A DNA stretch of 64,000 nucleotides from Corynebacterium gottingense. Lineage in GTDB: Bacteria; Actinomycetota; Actinomycetes; Mycobacteriales; Mycobacteriaceae. The stretch lies in NCBI RefSeq assembly GCF_003693265.1, contig NZ_RDRE01000001.1, positions 264,966 to 328,965 on the forward strand. The letters are read 5' to 3'. Shown here piece by piece: positions 45,295 through 54,013 of the stretch. Each line of letters begins with the position of its first letter. Positions within the stretch are counted from its first letter, which is position 1. The translations under genes and the position numbers were made by a program. Below the pieces are notes generated by a model. That model was not told the DNA's origin. It did no database searches and saw nothing but the letters and a program-made list of their open reading frames with translations.

Positions 45295-48200
45295 TTATCG
45301 ACGCCCACGCTCAAACACCACCACCTGCGGCTTTTCGACCCCGGCGAAGATGAGCTCGAGGCGAGTCACCGGCTCGCCAAGCGCCTGCTCCAGGAACGTT
45401 GCGTAGATGTCCAGCTGCAGGAAGTAGCTGGTCACGGTCTCTGGTTTCGCGGTGATGTCGGTCTTCCAGTCGGCGATGACCCACCCGGAGGTATCGCTGT
45501 TGGTGTCGCGGTAGAGCAGGTCGATGAAGCCGTTGACGGCGGTGCCGTCGACGGTGCCAATGACCGGCAGCTCCCGCTGCGCCTGCGCGTCCGGCTCGAG
45601 GCTGCGCGCGTACGGTGCAGACTCGGCGAAGCTCGCGGCGACGCGCACCACGTCTTTCACGGCCGAGGTCGGCAGCTCGTAGAGCGAGGCCACTGTGGCG
45701 GCGACCTGCTCGAGCTCGTCGCCCTGGGGCAGGTGCTCCATCACGTCGTGGACTGCGGTGCCGAAGTCGGTCCCGGCGTTGTCCCGGTACAGACCGCTGT
45801 TGATCTGGCGGGCCGGGAAGCCGGACGCTGCCACCCGCTCGTCGAGGGAGCGGCGCAGGCGTACGCCGGTGACGTGTGTGTGGCGCGGCACTTCGTCGTC
45901 CCCCGGGCGGGACTGCGCCCGCTGCACGCCGGTCGGGTCGGCGGTGGGCTCGGGGTTGGCCTGGTCCTTAGCGTGAGCGATCGCGGTGACACCCATGCGT
46001 TGGGTGATGCCGGTCGCCTCGGCGAGTGCCTCGGCCCTCGTAGTGAAGCGCTCTGCGTTCGGCGCTCTGCGTTCGGCGTCCTGTGCCTTGGGTGCCGCGA
46101 TGGCATCGAAACCTGGTAGTTCCTCACGGGCGATGGGGGCGTATTGGGTGGAGTCGTCGATGACCTCGGCGAGCTTCGCGCCGCGCTGCGCTTTGGTGTA
46201 CTCGCGTGGTCCCCCCTTCTTCTTGGGCCTGTTTTTCTTGAGTTGCAGCGGGATAGCCAGGACGGACTTGGCGCGCGTCATGGCGACGTAGAGCAGGCGG
46301 ATCAGCTCGTTGGCGTCGGCTTCGTCGTCGAAGGCCTTGGCAGCGAGGTAATTGGGGGTCGGCGCGTCCTTGAGCTTGAACTGCGCGGTGCTATCTGCCC
46401 GGGAGAAGGATCGTACCGCGCGACTGTTCGAGGTGTGGCCGGACATGCCAGCGGCGATGACCATGGGGAACTCGCGACCTTTGGACTTGTGGATCGTCAT
46501 GAAGCGAACTGCGTCGGTGCCGGTATCAAGCAGAGGCTCGGAGACGCCCTGGTTGGTTTCAGCTTGGGTGTCAGACCAGCGAACAAATTCGCGGAGGCCG
46601 AGCCCGGTTGTGGCAGAGAAGCGGTCAGCGAGCGCGAGCAACGTCTCCACGCGCGGGAGGTGGTCGGGGTGGCCACTTGCGGCGTAGGCCTCCGCGAGTC
46701 CGAACTCCGCGACGATGCGGCGCACCATGGTTGCCGCATCGGTGCGCTGTGCTTCCGCGGAAAGTCGGCGAAGCTGCTCGACGCAAGTGTCGACGCTCGC
46801 GGCAACCTCATCCTGCGTCATCGCGGCGTCGAGCGACTCCGGGGCTTCATGGAGGTGCTCGCGGCGTACCTGCGCCCACCGAGCGATGTCCGCATCCGAG
46901 CAGCCGAGAAGTGCGGTGCGCAGGGCAGCGATGCGGGTGAAGTCGTCAGCGGGGTCGGCCACCGCGCGCAGTACAGTGAACAGGTCGTTTAGCTCCGGGG
47001 TGGCAAAAAGCGCGCCGGAGCCCTCGGAAACCCAGGGGATGTCTGCGTCGCCGAGGACTTGCATCAGGCGCAGCGCATCGTTGTGGGTGGCCACGACGAT
47101 GGCGATGTCGGAGTAGCGCAGGGGCGCGCCTGCTTGCGCACCGCTGTGGTGGACGAAGCGAGGGTCCGCACCGGCAACCGCCGCACGAATGAGCGCGACA
47201 ATGTCGGCGGCTTCGCGTTCGCGCAGTTCGGCGGGCGGCAGGTCTTCCGCGTCTGCGTCCTGCAGCACGATGAACGCGCCCTCGCGGCCTTCCGCGGCGT
47301 CCTGGGGGAGCATGGGCACGTAGTGGGCTTGGGCGGGGCCGTCGTTGGAGCTCGCGTGGGCGTCGAAAAGCTGCCCGTAGAGCTCGTTGACAGCGGCGAC
47401 GACCGCTTCCGAGGAACGGAAGTTTCGCGAGAGCTGCTTCACACCATGGTCGGCATCGCGGGCGGCGGCGCTGGTGCGTGCGGCGACGTAGGTGTCGATG
47501 TCGGCGTTGCGGAACTTGTAGATCGACTGCTTCGGGTCGCCGACCATGAACAGGCGGCCGGGCTGCGGGGTGTCGTGCGGCCCGCGGGCGATCGCGGTGA
47601 CGATGTCGAGCTGCGCGGGGTCGGTGTCCTGGAATTCGTCGACGAAGATGACGCGGTATTGCTCATGCAGCTTTGCGCGCACCTCGTCGTCGACCACGAG
47701 CTGTTGCGTCAGGTAGATCATGTCGTGGAACTCGAGGACGCCGGTGCGGTGGCGCGTGTCGGCGGCTCTGAGCACGAGGGCCGCGAGCACGGGAGCGATT
47801 GTCGACGTCGCCGCGTACCCCGCGTAGCACCCAAGCTCATCGAGTCGCTCGAGGAAGTCCTTGTACTCCTCCTTGACCTGCTTAGCTTCCGGCTTGCTGC
47901 CGCCGGTGTTGCCAGGTTTAGGCAACTTGAGCTCGGCGAGGGAGTCCGCCGCGTCGAGCTCGGCCAGGCGGTCATCGAAGAAGGCGAGGAGTTTGTCGGA
48001 GACCCCCGAGGCGTAGGCGCGATCGCGGATCAGGCGCAGCTGCTTGCGCAGGCTGGCTCGTAGCTCGTCTTCGGGTGGGGCCTCGAAGGCGGGCGCTTTG
48101 ATCGTGGCGCCGAGCTCGCCCCAGTGCGCGTCCATCCACTCGACCAGCTCCTGCAGGTGCTTGAAGGTCACGCCCTCGCCCAGGAGGTACTGCAGTTGGG

Positions 48201-48789
48201 TGATGAATTCGGCTGCGGAGATGCTCGTCGGCAGGGCGTCGATAGTTGCTGTGGCTTCTTCGCTGCCCTCGAAGAGCGCGGTAATGGTCTCGATAATTGC
48301 CTCGCTGTGCTGGGCAGAGGAGAAATAAGCGGCGAGGTCATCGACGGCGTCGACTTTCGGTGGCAGGCCGGCCTCCAGCGGGTACTGCTTGAGCACGCGC
48401 AGGCAGAAGGAGTGAAGCGTGCCGAGCGCGGCGCCGGGCAGACCTTCGAGCGCTTCTTGGGCGCGCTGCTTGGCCCGCTCCGGGTCGTGGAATGCGCGGG
48501 GCAGCCCATTGCCGAGCGTGTATGCCCCGGTGTCGCGCACCTGGATGAGCGCGCGGCGCAAGCGGGCGGTGAGCTCCGCGGCTGCGGCTTCGTTGAAGGT
48601 GATGGCGGCGATCTGATCGATGCGGGTGCCGCGCTCGATAATCAGCGTGAGCAGGCGCTGGATGAGCATGACGGTCTTGCCGGAGCCGGCACCCGCCTCG
48701 ACGAAGCAGGAGAGCTCGACTTGGTTCTGGATGAATTCACGGTTGGCTTCGTCCTCGGAGAGGCGGTCGGCAAATGGTGCTTGAGTCAT
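45295..48789 (-). CDS. AddA/RecB-like UvrD-family helicase-nuclease
   Basis: A 1164-residue DNA helicase with C-terminal nuclease. Walker A is EAGAGSGKT near residue 35, motif II is FVDEFQDTDPAQ, motif III GDPKQSIYKFRNAD, motif VI LLYVAMTRAKS. The C-terminal nuclease domain has GFIDLLYR and WVIADWKTD, the D and D-x-K of a RecB/PD-(D/E)XK site. Together with the preceding gene, whose stop is 19 bases upstream, it forms an AddB-AddA-type pair for double-strand-break end processing. Corynebacteria usually also have AdnAB, so this may be a second system; AdnAB is not in the window. The TAA stop lies inside a GCTTATCGACG copy at 45293. Confidence 0.88.
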   Translation of the reverse strand: MTQAPFADRLSEDEANREFIQNQVELSCFVEAGAGSGKTVMLIQRLLTLIIERGTRIDQIAAITFNEAAAAELTARLRRALIQVRDTGAYTLGNGLPRAFHDPERAKQRAQEALEGLPGAALGTLHSFCLRVLKQYPLEAGLPPKVDAVDDLAAYFSSAQHSEAIIETITALFEGSEEATATIDALPTSISAAEFITQLQYLLGEGVTFKHLQELVEWMDAHWGELGATIKAPAFEAPPEDELRASLRKQLRLIRDRAYASGVSDKLLAFFDDRLAELDAADSLAELKLPKPGNTGGSKPEAKQVKEEYKDFLERLDELGCYAGYAATSTIAPVLAALVLRAADTRHRTGVLEFHDMIYLTQQLVVDDEVRAKLHEQYRVIFVDEFQDTDPAQLDIVTAIARGPHDTPQPGRLFMVGDPKQSIYKFRNADIDTYVAARTSAAARDADHGVKQLSRNFRSSEAVVAAVNELYGQLFDAHASSNDGPAQAHYVPMLPQDAAEGREGAFIVLQDADAEDLPPAELREREAADIVALIRAAVAGADPRFVHHSGAQAGAPLRYSDIAIVVATHNDALRLMQVLGDADIPWVSEGSGALFATPELNDLFTVLRAVADPADDFTRIAALRTALLGCSDADIARWAQVRREHLHEAPESLDAAMTQDEVAASVDTCVEQLRRLSAEAQRTDAATMVRRIVAEFGLAEAYAASGHPDHLPRVETLLALADRFSATTGLGLREFVRWSDTQAETNQGVSEPLLDTGTDAVRFMTIHKSKGREFPMVIAAGMSGHTSNSRAVRSFSRADSTAQFKLKDAPTPNYLAAKAFDDEADANELIRLLYVAMTRAKSVLAIPLQLKKNRPKKKGGPREYTKAQRGAKLAEVIDDSTQYAPIAREELPGFDAIAAPKAQDAERRAPNAERFTTRAEALAEATGITQRMGVTAIAHAKDQANPEPTADPTGVQRAQSRPGDDEVPRHTHVTGVRLRRSLDERVAASGFPARQINSGLYRDNAGTDFGTAVHDVMEHLPQGDELEQVAATVASLYELPTSAVKDVVRVAASFAESAPYARSLEPDAQAQRELPVIGTVDGTAVNGFIDLLYRDTNSDTSGWVIADWKTDITAKPETVTSYFLQLDIYATFLEQALGEPVTRLELIFAGVEKPQVVVFERGRR

Positions 48790-48808
48790 TGATTTTCCTC
48801 TCGCGGGG

Positions 48809-51652
48809 CTAGGCGTCGGCGGACGCAGTGTACTCGGTGGTCAGAGGCTGCTCGAAGTCCAAAGGCGGCATAATCGCTGTCAACGCGTTGTAGTTGGAGA
48901 CACCCAGGCGCAGGCGCTCGTCGCTGTCCCAGCGCTCCGGGATAGCGTGCGGCGGGAACGCACCGCGCTGGATGTGGCGGTAGACATTGCCTAGGTTTGT
49001 CTGCAGCGTTGCAACTGCGTCGTCGTCGACAGTGATTTTCACGTGCGAGTCGTCCGGGTCACGGAAGAACCAGTAGCGCGCCTGCACCTCGGTAACCTCG
49101 CCGGGCCACTCTGCGGGCCCGCCGGGGAAAAGCACGGCCGGATTACCCGTGGCGGCAAGCGCGCGCACGATGTAGCCGTACAGAGCCAGCTGGAAGTAGT
49201 AGTGCGGCGCGCCGTCTTTGACCTGCCCGGTGGGCGTCTTCTGCTTCACGTACGTGCTTGTCGTCTTGCCCTTGCCGGACTTGTAATCGGTCACGCGCAC
49301 GATGACGGCGCCGTTTTCCACCTTGTAATCAACGCGGTCGGCGTAGCCCTTCACGGGCAGTTCCACGCCGAGCGCCGGCAGCAGCAGGGATGCTGCCGGT
49401 TCCTCGGTGGTGTTGCCAAAGGCGAACTCGGTGGCAAGTGGCGTCCAGCCTTCTTCTGCCTCGTTGCGCTCCTGGGCGAGCCAGCCGTGCACGTCCTTGC
49501 GCGCCTGCTCGGCAAAGGTGTCCCACACCAGCGGGTTGATCTGGTCAGTGCGGCGCGCGGCGAGATCCTCGCCGAGGATGCGGTCGAGCACCTCGATGCC
49601 CTCGCCGTCCCAATCCAGGTCCGCGTAGCGCTCCGGCCGGTTCGGGTTGTCCAGCCACACCTCGTTGGTCCAGCGCTCAAACACGGCGTGCAGGATCGTG
49701 CCGGTGTCGGCGGAGGCGACGTGCATATCTTCCGCGTCGTCCTCAAGTACCCAGTTGCCGGTCACGCGCTGGATAAAGTACTCCAGCGGCGACTTGGTAA
49801 AGCCCTCCAGCGCGGAGCTGGAAATCGGTTTCTGCAGCGTGTGCAGGCCAAAGTCGGTGCCGGTGTAGCCGGTAAATTCGCCGGCGACGCCCGCATGCCG
49901 CGCCTGCATGATCTCCGCGTAGCGCGCCGCCCGCTCGCTCGGGGCGCCGGCCAGCGCATTCGCCAGCGCCAGTTCAGTCTGGCTCGTGGGCGTGCGCTCG
50001 CCGCTTACTAGCCCCGGGTAGAGCGCATCCACGCGGGTTTCGTCCTGGTCAAGCCAGGTGGAGGGCTCGGTCAGCCCGCCGCCGGCGATCCCAGATCGGG
50101 CGCGTGTGAGCACAATGCTTCTCGACGCCCGCAGCGCCCCCGCAAGCGTCCGCTCCCTCCGCGCCAGGAACTTGTCCGGAGTGGTGTGCTGCTGCGCCTG
50201 CGTCATCGTCGCGCTGGGGGTGAGCGAGCCGGGCAGGGCAGCGTCGGTGGCGCCGGTGATGAACGCGAGCTGGAGGTTGCGCCCGTCCAGGCACTCCAGT
50301 GGCCCGACCGAGAGCACACCGGTGTTGGTGGCGCGCGCCGGGCGGGCGGCGAGTTCGCGAGTGATCTCGAGGGCGCGCTCGCGCTGGGGTGTGCCCTGCT
50401 GGGCGGCGAGCTGATCTACCAGCGGGTCTAGGTAGATTGCCTGCTGTTGCTTCCCAAGGGCGAGTACATCGAGTGCCGCGGCGCGGAACGCGGAGGCGAA
50501 GCCCTCCCAGCTCTCGGCCTCGGTCAGCGGTGCGAGTGTGGCTCGCAGGTCCACGACCCAACGGGCTGCGGTCACGCTGCGTTCGGGCACGCGCTCGCGC
50601 TCTGGGGTGCCGTCCTCGTCCTGGCGCGCGGCAGTGTCGAGCACCGCGTCCCAGTCGCTACCGGTAAGCGCTGTGCCGAGACGGTCGCGCGAGCCGGCGT
50701 CGAAGGCGCGCAGGCTGGGGCTGTTTTTGACCTTGCCGGTGGAGAGCAGCTCCACGAGCTGGTGCCGGTGCATGTCGGCTGGCCGAAGCGTGAGCAGGGC
50801 GGTCAGCGCCCGGAACGTGTTTTGCTGCGCCCACACGTCGCGCGCGGGCGCGTGGTAGGGGATGCCAGCCTCGTCGAGGGCGTGGGTGAGGAAGGGCAGC
50901 TCCGCGTCGTCGCAGTAGGCCACGGCGATTGCGTGCAGTGGGGTGCCTTGGGTGACGGCGTCGAGGACGCGGCCGGTGACGTAGGTGGCCTCGTCTGGTT
51001 CGGCGATCAGTGAGATGCGTTCGGTGTGCTCACGCAGGTCTGGCAGCTCGACGGGCGTGGCTTGCTGGAACTGGGCCAGCGCCCATTCGGTGCGCGCGTC
51101 GTGGGCCAGCGCGCCGACGGTGATGAGCGCCCCGCGGTGGGAGTCGGCGGCGGCACGGACCGCGTCCGGGAAGGTGAATCGGGTGTTGCGGAACTCTTCG
51201 GCGGCGCGCTGGGCGATCTCGGCCACGATGCTGGGCAGCTGCGCGCCGCCGTGGTCCGCGCGCCATTCGGCGGGGGAGTTGAGGAGGGTATACAGGGCGT
51301 CGATAAGCGCTGCATGCGTGGCCGCGGAAGTATGCAGCTTGGCCTCATGGAAGGGAGTCGGTTCCGCGCCGTCGGCAAGGGTGCGGGCGACGAAGGCGGC
51401 GACATCGGCGCGCTGCAGCAGCGTGCGAGACTCCTGGTCGCGGGCGGCGCGCTGCAGCAGCATGTCGAGTGTGACCACGTCCACTCCGAGGCGCGGGCCG
51501 CCGGTGGCAATGGCGGCGACCACATCGTCGAAGGCGGGGGTGGGGCACAGCACCGTGACCGGGGCGAGAGGATCGCCGGCCTGCGCAGTATCGACGGCCG
51601 CGAGCAGCGCGGTGGCGTAGGGGAACGAGGGCGGGTGGGGCGTAGCTGTCAT
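48809..51652 (-). CDS. AddB-like PD-(D/E)XK nuclease subunit
   Basis: A 947-residue partner of the helicase downstream. The N-terminal half has an inactivated helicase-like fold (VTVLCPTPAFDDVV with no Walker A lysine motif; LQLAFITGATDAALPG as a relic motif). The C-terminal third is a nuclease: KGYADRVDY and VRVTDYKSGKGK give the D and D-x-K site. I see no C-terminal cysteine cluster of the kind that holds an iron-sulfur cluster in B. subtilis AddB. The ATG at 51652 is chosen over 51682: TACTGT is 7 bases before it, predicting a leaderless message and a normal N-terminus. B-then-A order matches addBA operons. Confidence 0.82.
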   Translation of the reverse strand: MTATPHPPSFPYATALLAAVDTAQAGDPLAPVTVLCPTPAFDDVVAAIATGGPRLGVDVVTLDMLLQRAARDQESRTLLQRADVAAFVARTLADGAEPTPFHEAKLHTSAATHAALIDALYTLLNSPAEWRADHGGAQLPSIVAEIAQRAAEEFRNTRFTFPDAVRAAADSHRGALITVGALAHDARTEWALAQFQQATPVELPDLREHTERISLIAEPDEATYVTGRVLDAVTQGTPLHAIAVAYCDDAELPFLTHALDEAGIPYHAPARDVWAQQNTFRALTALLTLRPADMHRHQLVELLSTGKVKNSPSLRAFDAGSRDRLGTALTGSDWDAVLDTAARQDEDGTPERERVPERSVTAARWVVDLRATLAPLTEAESWEGFASAFRAAALDVLALGKQQQAIYLDPLVDQLAAQQGTPQRERALEITRELAARPARATNTGVLSVGPLECLDGRNLQLAFITGATDAALPGSLTPSATMTQAQQHTTPDKFLARRERTLAGALRASRSIVLTRARSGIAGGGLTEPSTWLDQDETRVDALYPGLVSGERTPTSQTELALANALAGAPSERAARYAEIMQARHAGVAGEFTGYTGTDFGLHTLQKPISSSALEGFTKSPLEYFIQRVTGNWVLEDDAEDMHVASADTGTILHAVFERWTNEVWLDNPNRPERYADLDWDGEGIEVLDRILGEDLAARRTDQINPLVWDTFAEQARKDVHGWLAQERNEAEEGWTPLATEFAFGNTTEEPAASLLLPALGVELPVKGYADRVDYKVENGAVIVRVTDYKSGKGKTTSTYVKQKTPTGQVKDGAPHYYFQLALYGYIVRALAATGNPAVLFPGGPAEWPGEVTEVQARYWFFRDPDDSHVKITVDDDAVATLQTNLGNVYRHIQRGAFPPHAIPERWDSDERLRLGVSNYNALTAIMPPLDFEQPLTTEYTASADA

Positions 51653-51665
51653 GTGGCCCACAGTA
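51653..51665 (-). promoter_or_regulatory. Promoter -10 of the addB-addA operon, leaderless type
   Basis: TACTGT on the minus strand (51665-51660), exactly 7 bases before the ATG at 51652. Confidence 0.55.
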
Positions 51666-51738
51666 ATTGGGCAGCCCGACATCCGCAGGTGCGTAATCGA
51701 ACCGGCGTTCTAAAGTGGTGGGTTGCGCTCGAGGTGCG

Positions 51739-52104
51739 CTACTTCTTGCCCTTCTTGTACAAGTCCCACCCAGCACGGATCATCGGGATCTGCAGCGGGA
51801 GACGCGCGATGGCGCCCGCCTGTAAATACCAGGGCTTGTTGCGCCACTGCCACGCCATGTTGAAGTTGGCCGGCCACACGGCGAGCAAAAGTGCCGCCGC
51901 GACGGCGCCACCGGTCGCGCGGGTTTTCGTGTTTGCCAGCAGGGCTGCGGTGGCGAGTTCGGCCACGCCAGAGACATAGGTGTAGGTCCGCGCGCTGCCC
52001 GGAAGTTGCTCGGGAACGATGCCGTCGAAAGGCTCAGGCTTGATGAAGTGGAGCACGCCCGCGCCACCGAAGACGGGGATGAGCGCTTTTTGCAATGTAT
52101 TCAT
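51739..52104 (-). CDS. DoxX-like membrane protein
   Basis: A 121-residue membrane protein with about three to four hydrophobic helices. GAGVLHFIKPEPFDGIVPEQLPG and YVSGVAELATAALL are typical of the DoxX/DoxD-like family. Function is unknown; some relatives are linked to oxidative-stress complexes. The ATG at 52104 is chosen over 52113 because TACCGT lies 7 bases before it. The C-terminus is lysine-rich (YKKGKK). Confidence 0.8.
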   Translation of the reverse strand: MNTLQKALIPVFGGAGVLHFIKPEPFDGIVPEQLPGSARTYTYVSGVAELATAALLANTKTRATGGAVAAALLLAVWPANFNMAWQWRNKPWYLQAGAIARLPLQIPMIRAGWDLYKKGKK

Positions 52105-52117
52105 GCCTGCCACGGTA
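52105..52117 (-). promoter_or_regulatory. Promoter -10 of DoxX-like gene, leaderless type
   Basis: TACCGT on the minus strand (52117-52112), 7 bases before the ATG at 52104. Confidence 0.5.
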
Positions 52118-52143
52118 CGCCGGGATGATCCGGCAAAGGAACC

Positions 52144-52317
52144 CTAGGAATCGTAGTTGGCGAGGTAGCGGATCTTCGGGGTGATTTCCAAGCGACTCTT
52201 GCCCTCGCGATGACGCTTCATGATCAGCTTGGCCGCTGCGATCTGACCGGCGTGAGGTGGGACGTTGGTTTTGGGGACGTAGACCTCGTCCTCGCACTGT
52301 TCATTGTTGCACCTCAT
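52144..52317 (-). CDS. Small Cys-pair hypothetical protein
   Basis: A 57-residue protein, MRCNNEQCEDEVYVPKTNV at the start with a C-N4-C pair, then a basic helix (AKLIMKRHREGKSRLEI) and IRYLANYDS. Third codon positions are strongly GC-rich as in real genes here. The ATG at 52317 is selected because TAGAGT lies 7 bases before it (52330-52325), giving a leaderless transcript; a GTG at 52326 would fall inside that box. It might bind a metal or nucleic acid. No family recognised. It is the last native-looking gene before the island. Confidence 0.6.
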   Translation of the reverse strand: MRCNNEQCEDEVYVPKTNVPPHAGQIAAAKLIMKRHREGKSRLEITPKIRYLANYDS

Positions 52318-52330
52318 GCACGTCACTCTA
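52318..52330 (-). promoter_or_regulatory. Promoter -10 of the small Cys-pair gene, leaderless type
   Basis: TAGAGT on the minus strand, 7 bases before the ATG at 52317. Confidence 0.5.
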
Positions 52331-52439
52331 GATGCGTTCCGCAACTCCCGCTACGTGTTCCGCTTTTCCTTGTAAACTCCTGTGGGGAAATCCGGTCCAA
52401 AAAATCATCCGCAAACATCCGTGGAAGTGGGATGCAGTC

Positions 52440-53494
52440 GTGGTAAGACTGAACTTGAAAGCGATCGAGGAACGAATCAAGCCGTTAGCTGGGCAAGAAG
52501 AGTACGACCGCGAGTTCATCTTTGACCTGCTAGCTGCGTACGGACGCTCGAAGGGAAATGTCACTTGCCTTCGCAACGGCTCGCTGAACATCGCCGAGGA
52601 CCCGGAGCATGAGGTTGCGCAGAAGAACATTATTTATTTCCGCGAGACGGAGGGGGATCTCCTCGCAGAACTAGAGCGGCTGTGTGTATCGCTGACGGTG
52701 GTGAAATTCGCCACCCGTTTGTCATCGTGACCGACTAAACGGACATGATTACCTACGAACTCAAGACTGCGGAAAACCGTACGTTTCCACTGCTCGAGAT
52801 TGATCAGCACTTCACTTTCTTCCTCCCATGGGCTGGGAATGAGAAGGCCCAGTACACCGCCGAGTCGCACGCCGACGTGAAGGCTGCAGAGGAGATGGGC
52901 AAGCTTTTCGATGAGCTCGCCTCCGCCAACCCGGGCCTGATGAAAGATCCTGAGCACCGCCACGGGTGAACGTCTTCTTCACTCGTCTGCTGTTCTGCTA
53001 CTTCGCCGAAGACGCCGGGGTCTTTGAAGAGAATCAGTTCACCAATGCGGTGGGCTCGCACACGCTTGACGACGGCTCCGACACCGCCGATTTCATTCGC
53101 GAACTCTTCACTGCACTCGATGAGTCTGATCCCGCGAAGAAACCGGGACACCTAGCAGGTTTCCCGTACGTCAACGGTCGCCTCTTCCGGGCTGACGCTC
53201 ACCTTACTGTTCCGCGTTTCTCGCCGAAGGCACGCGAGATGCTCATCGAGTTGGGCAAACAGATCTGGTTGGACATCAACCTGGACTTTTCGGCTCCATG
53301 TTTTAGGCGATCGTTACGCCGGGTAAGCGCTCGAACCTGGGTCAGCACTACACATCGGTGCCTAACATCTTGAAGATCATCGAGCCGCTCTTTATGGACG
53401 AGCTCAAGGAGGAATTTGATGCGGCCTACGACAGCACGAAAAAGCTAGATAAGCTGCTCGATCGGATCGCTCGCATCAAGGTCTTCGAGCCAAG
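52440..53494 (+). pseudogene. Class I SAM-dependent DNA methyltransferase remnant (type IIG/YeeA-like)
   Basis: The N-terminal third of a large DNA methyltransferase, readable only by changing frames. LNLKAIEERIKPLAGQEEYD to TVVKFATR is in one frame to about 52718. After a frameshift and a TAA at 52736, DMITYELKTAENRTFPLLEI to KDPEHRH follows. After another shift near 52965, NVFFTRLLFCYFAEDAGVFEE to LDINLD follows. After a third near 53287 and a TAG at 53304, AIVTPGKRSNLGQHYTSVPN to RIARIKVFEP follows. It stops just where the SAM-binding DPACGSG motif should begin, so the catalytic part is deleted. At least three frameshifts, two nonsense codons and a 3' truncation make it non-functional. It marks a former restriction or modification locus at this site. 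Confidence 0.85.
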
Positions 53495-53529
53495 GACCTC
53501 GGATTTGATAAGACCCACCGTCGCTACCT

Positions 53530-53554
53530 AACCCCTGATGACCAGGGGTTTTCT
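53530..53554 (+). terminator. Rho-independent terminator
   Basis: AACCCCTG (53530-53537) pairs with CAGGGGTT (53543-53550) around ATGAC, followed by TTCTT. It lies between the methyltransferase remnant and the hsd operon. Confidence 0.75.
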
Positions 53555-53782
53555 TGTTTCTGGGGCGGGCTGAAATCTTCAACGTGCAGCATTCGAGTGT
53601 CGCCATGGGGCTCTCCCGCTCGGAAAAACCGCGCCACCAGTCGAGGAGGGGTGCGGTTCACCTCTTTCGTTAGCGAGTTCGGGTGGAGGGGCCGGCCGTG
53701 GTGGTACCATCTTTAGTAACTACTTTATAGGTTGAATTGTGTATTAGTGTCTGACTGCGGAACTGCGCTGAGAGGGGTCGAT
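53555..53782. promoter_or_regulatory. Upstream region of the hsd operon
   Basis: No gene is seen in the first 150 bases. Near 53714-53722 lies the palindrome TAGTAACTA, then TTATAGGTT that could hold a -10. An operator for the Phd-like protein is plausible because such antitoxins bind short palindromes in their own promoters; this is inference only. Confidence 0.35.
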
Positions 53783-53989
53783 GTGGACGACAAAGCGGAG
53801 AAGACAACGATGGACTTCTATAACATGTCGGACTTCCTGCGTGGTCAGTCGTCGAAGATTATCACGAAGCTATCCGAAGAAGATGAGGCGGCTTTCGTGC
53901 TTAAGAACGGTAGACCGATGGCGGTGCTCATCTCAATCGACAGGTACGGGCGGCTGATGAAGGCCGGGATCGACATTACCGAGTACTAG
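53783..53989 (+). CDS. Phd/YefM-like small protein (orphan antitoxin type)
   Basis: A small protein of 68 residues from the GTG at 53783 (AGAGGGG just upstream) or 59 residues from the ATG at 53810 (GGAG upstream); the choice is open. MSDFLRGQSSKIITKLSEEDEAAFVLKNGRPMAVLISIDRYGRL is a good Phd/YefM pattern: N-terminal DNA-binding fold, then the strand with NGRPMAVL. No toxin gene follows; hsdM starts 25 bases after the stop. It could autoregulate the operon so that methylation is balanced with restriction. The short C-terminus leaves little of the usual toxin-binding helix. Confidence 0.7.
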   Translation: MDDKAEKTTMDFYNMSDFLRGQSSKIITKLSEEDEAAFVLKNGRPMAVLISIDRYGRLMKAGIDITEY

Positions 53990-54013
53990 AAAGAATCTAC
54001 CGAGGATTTCTTG

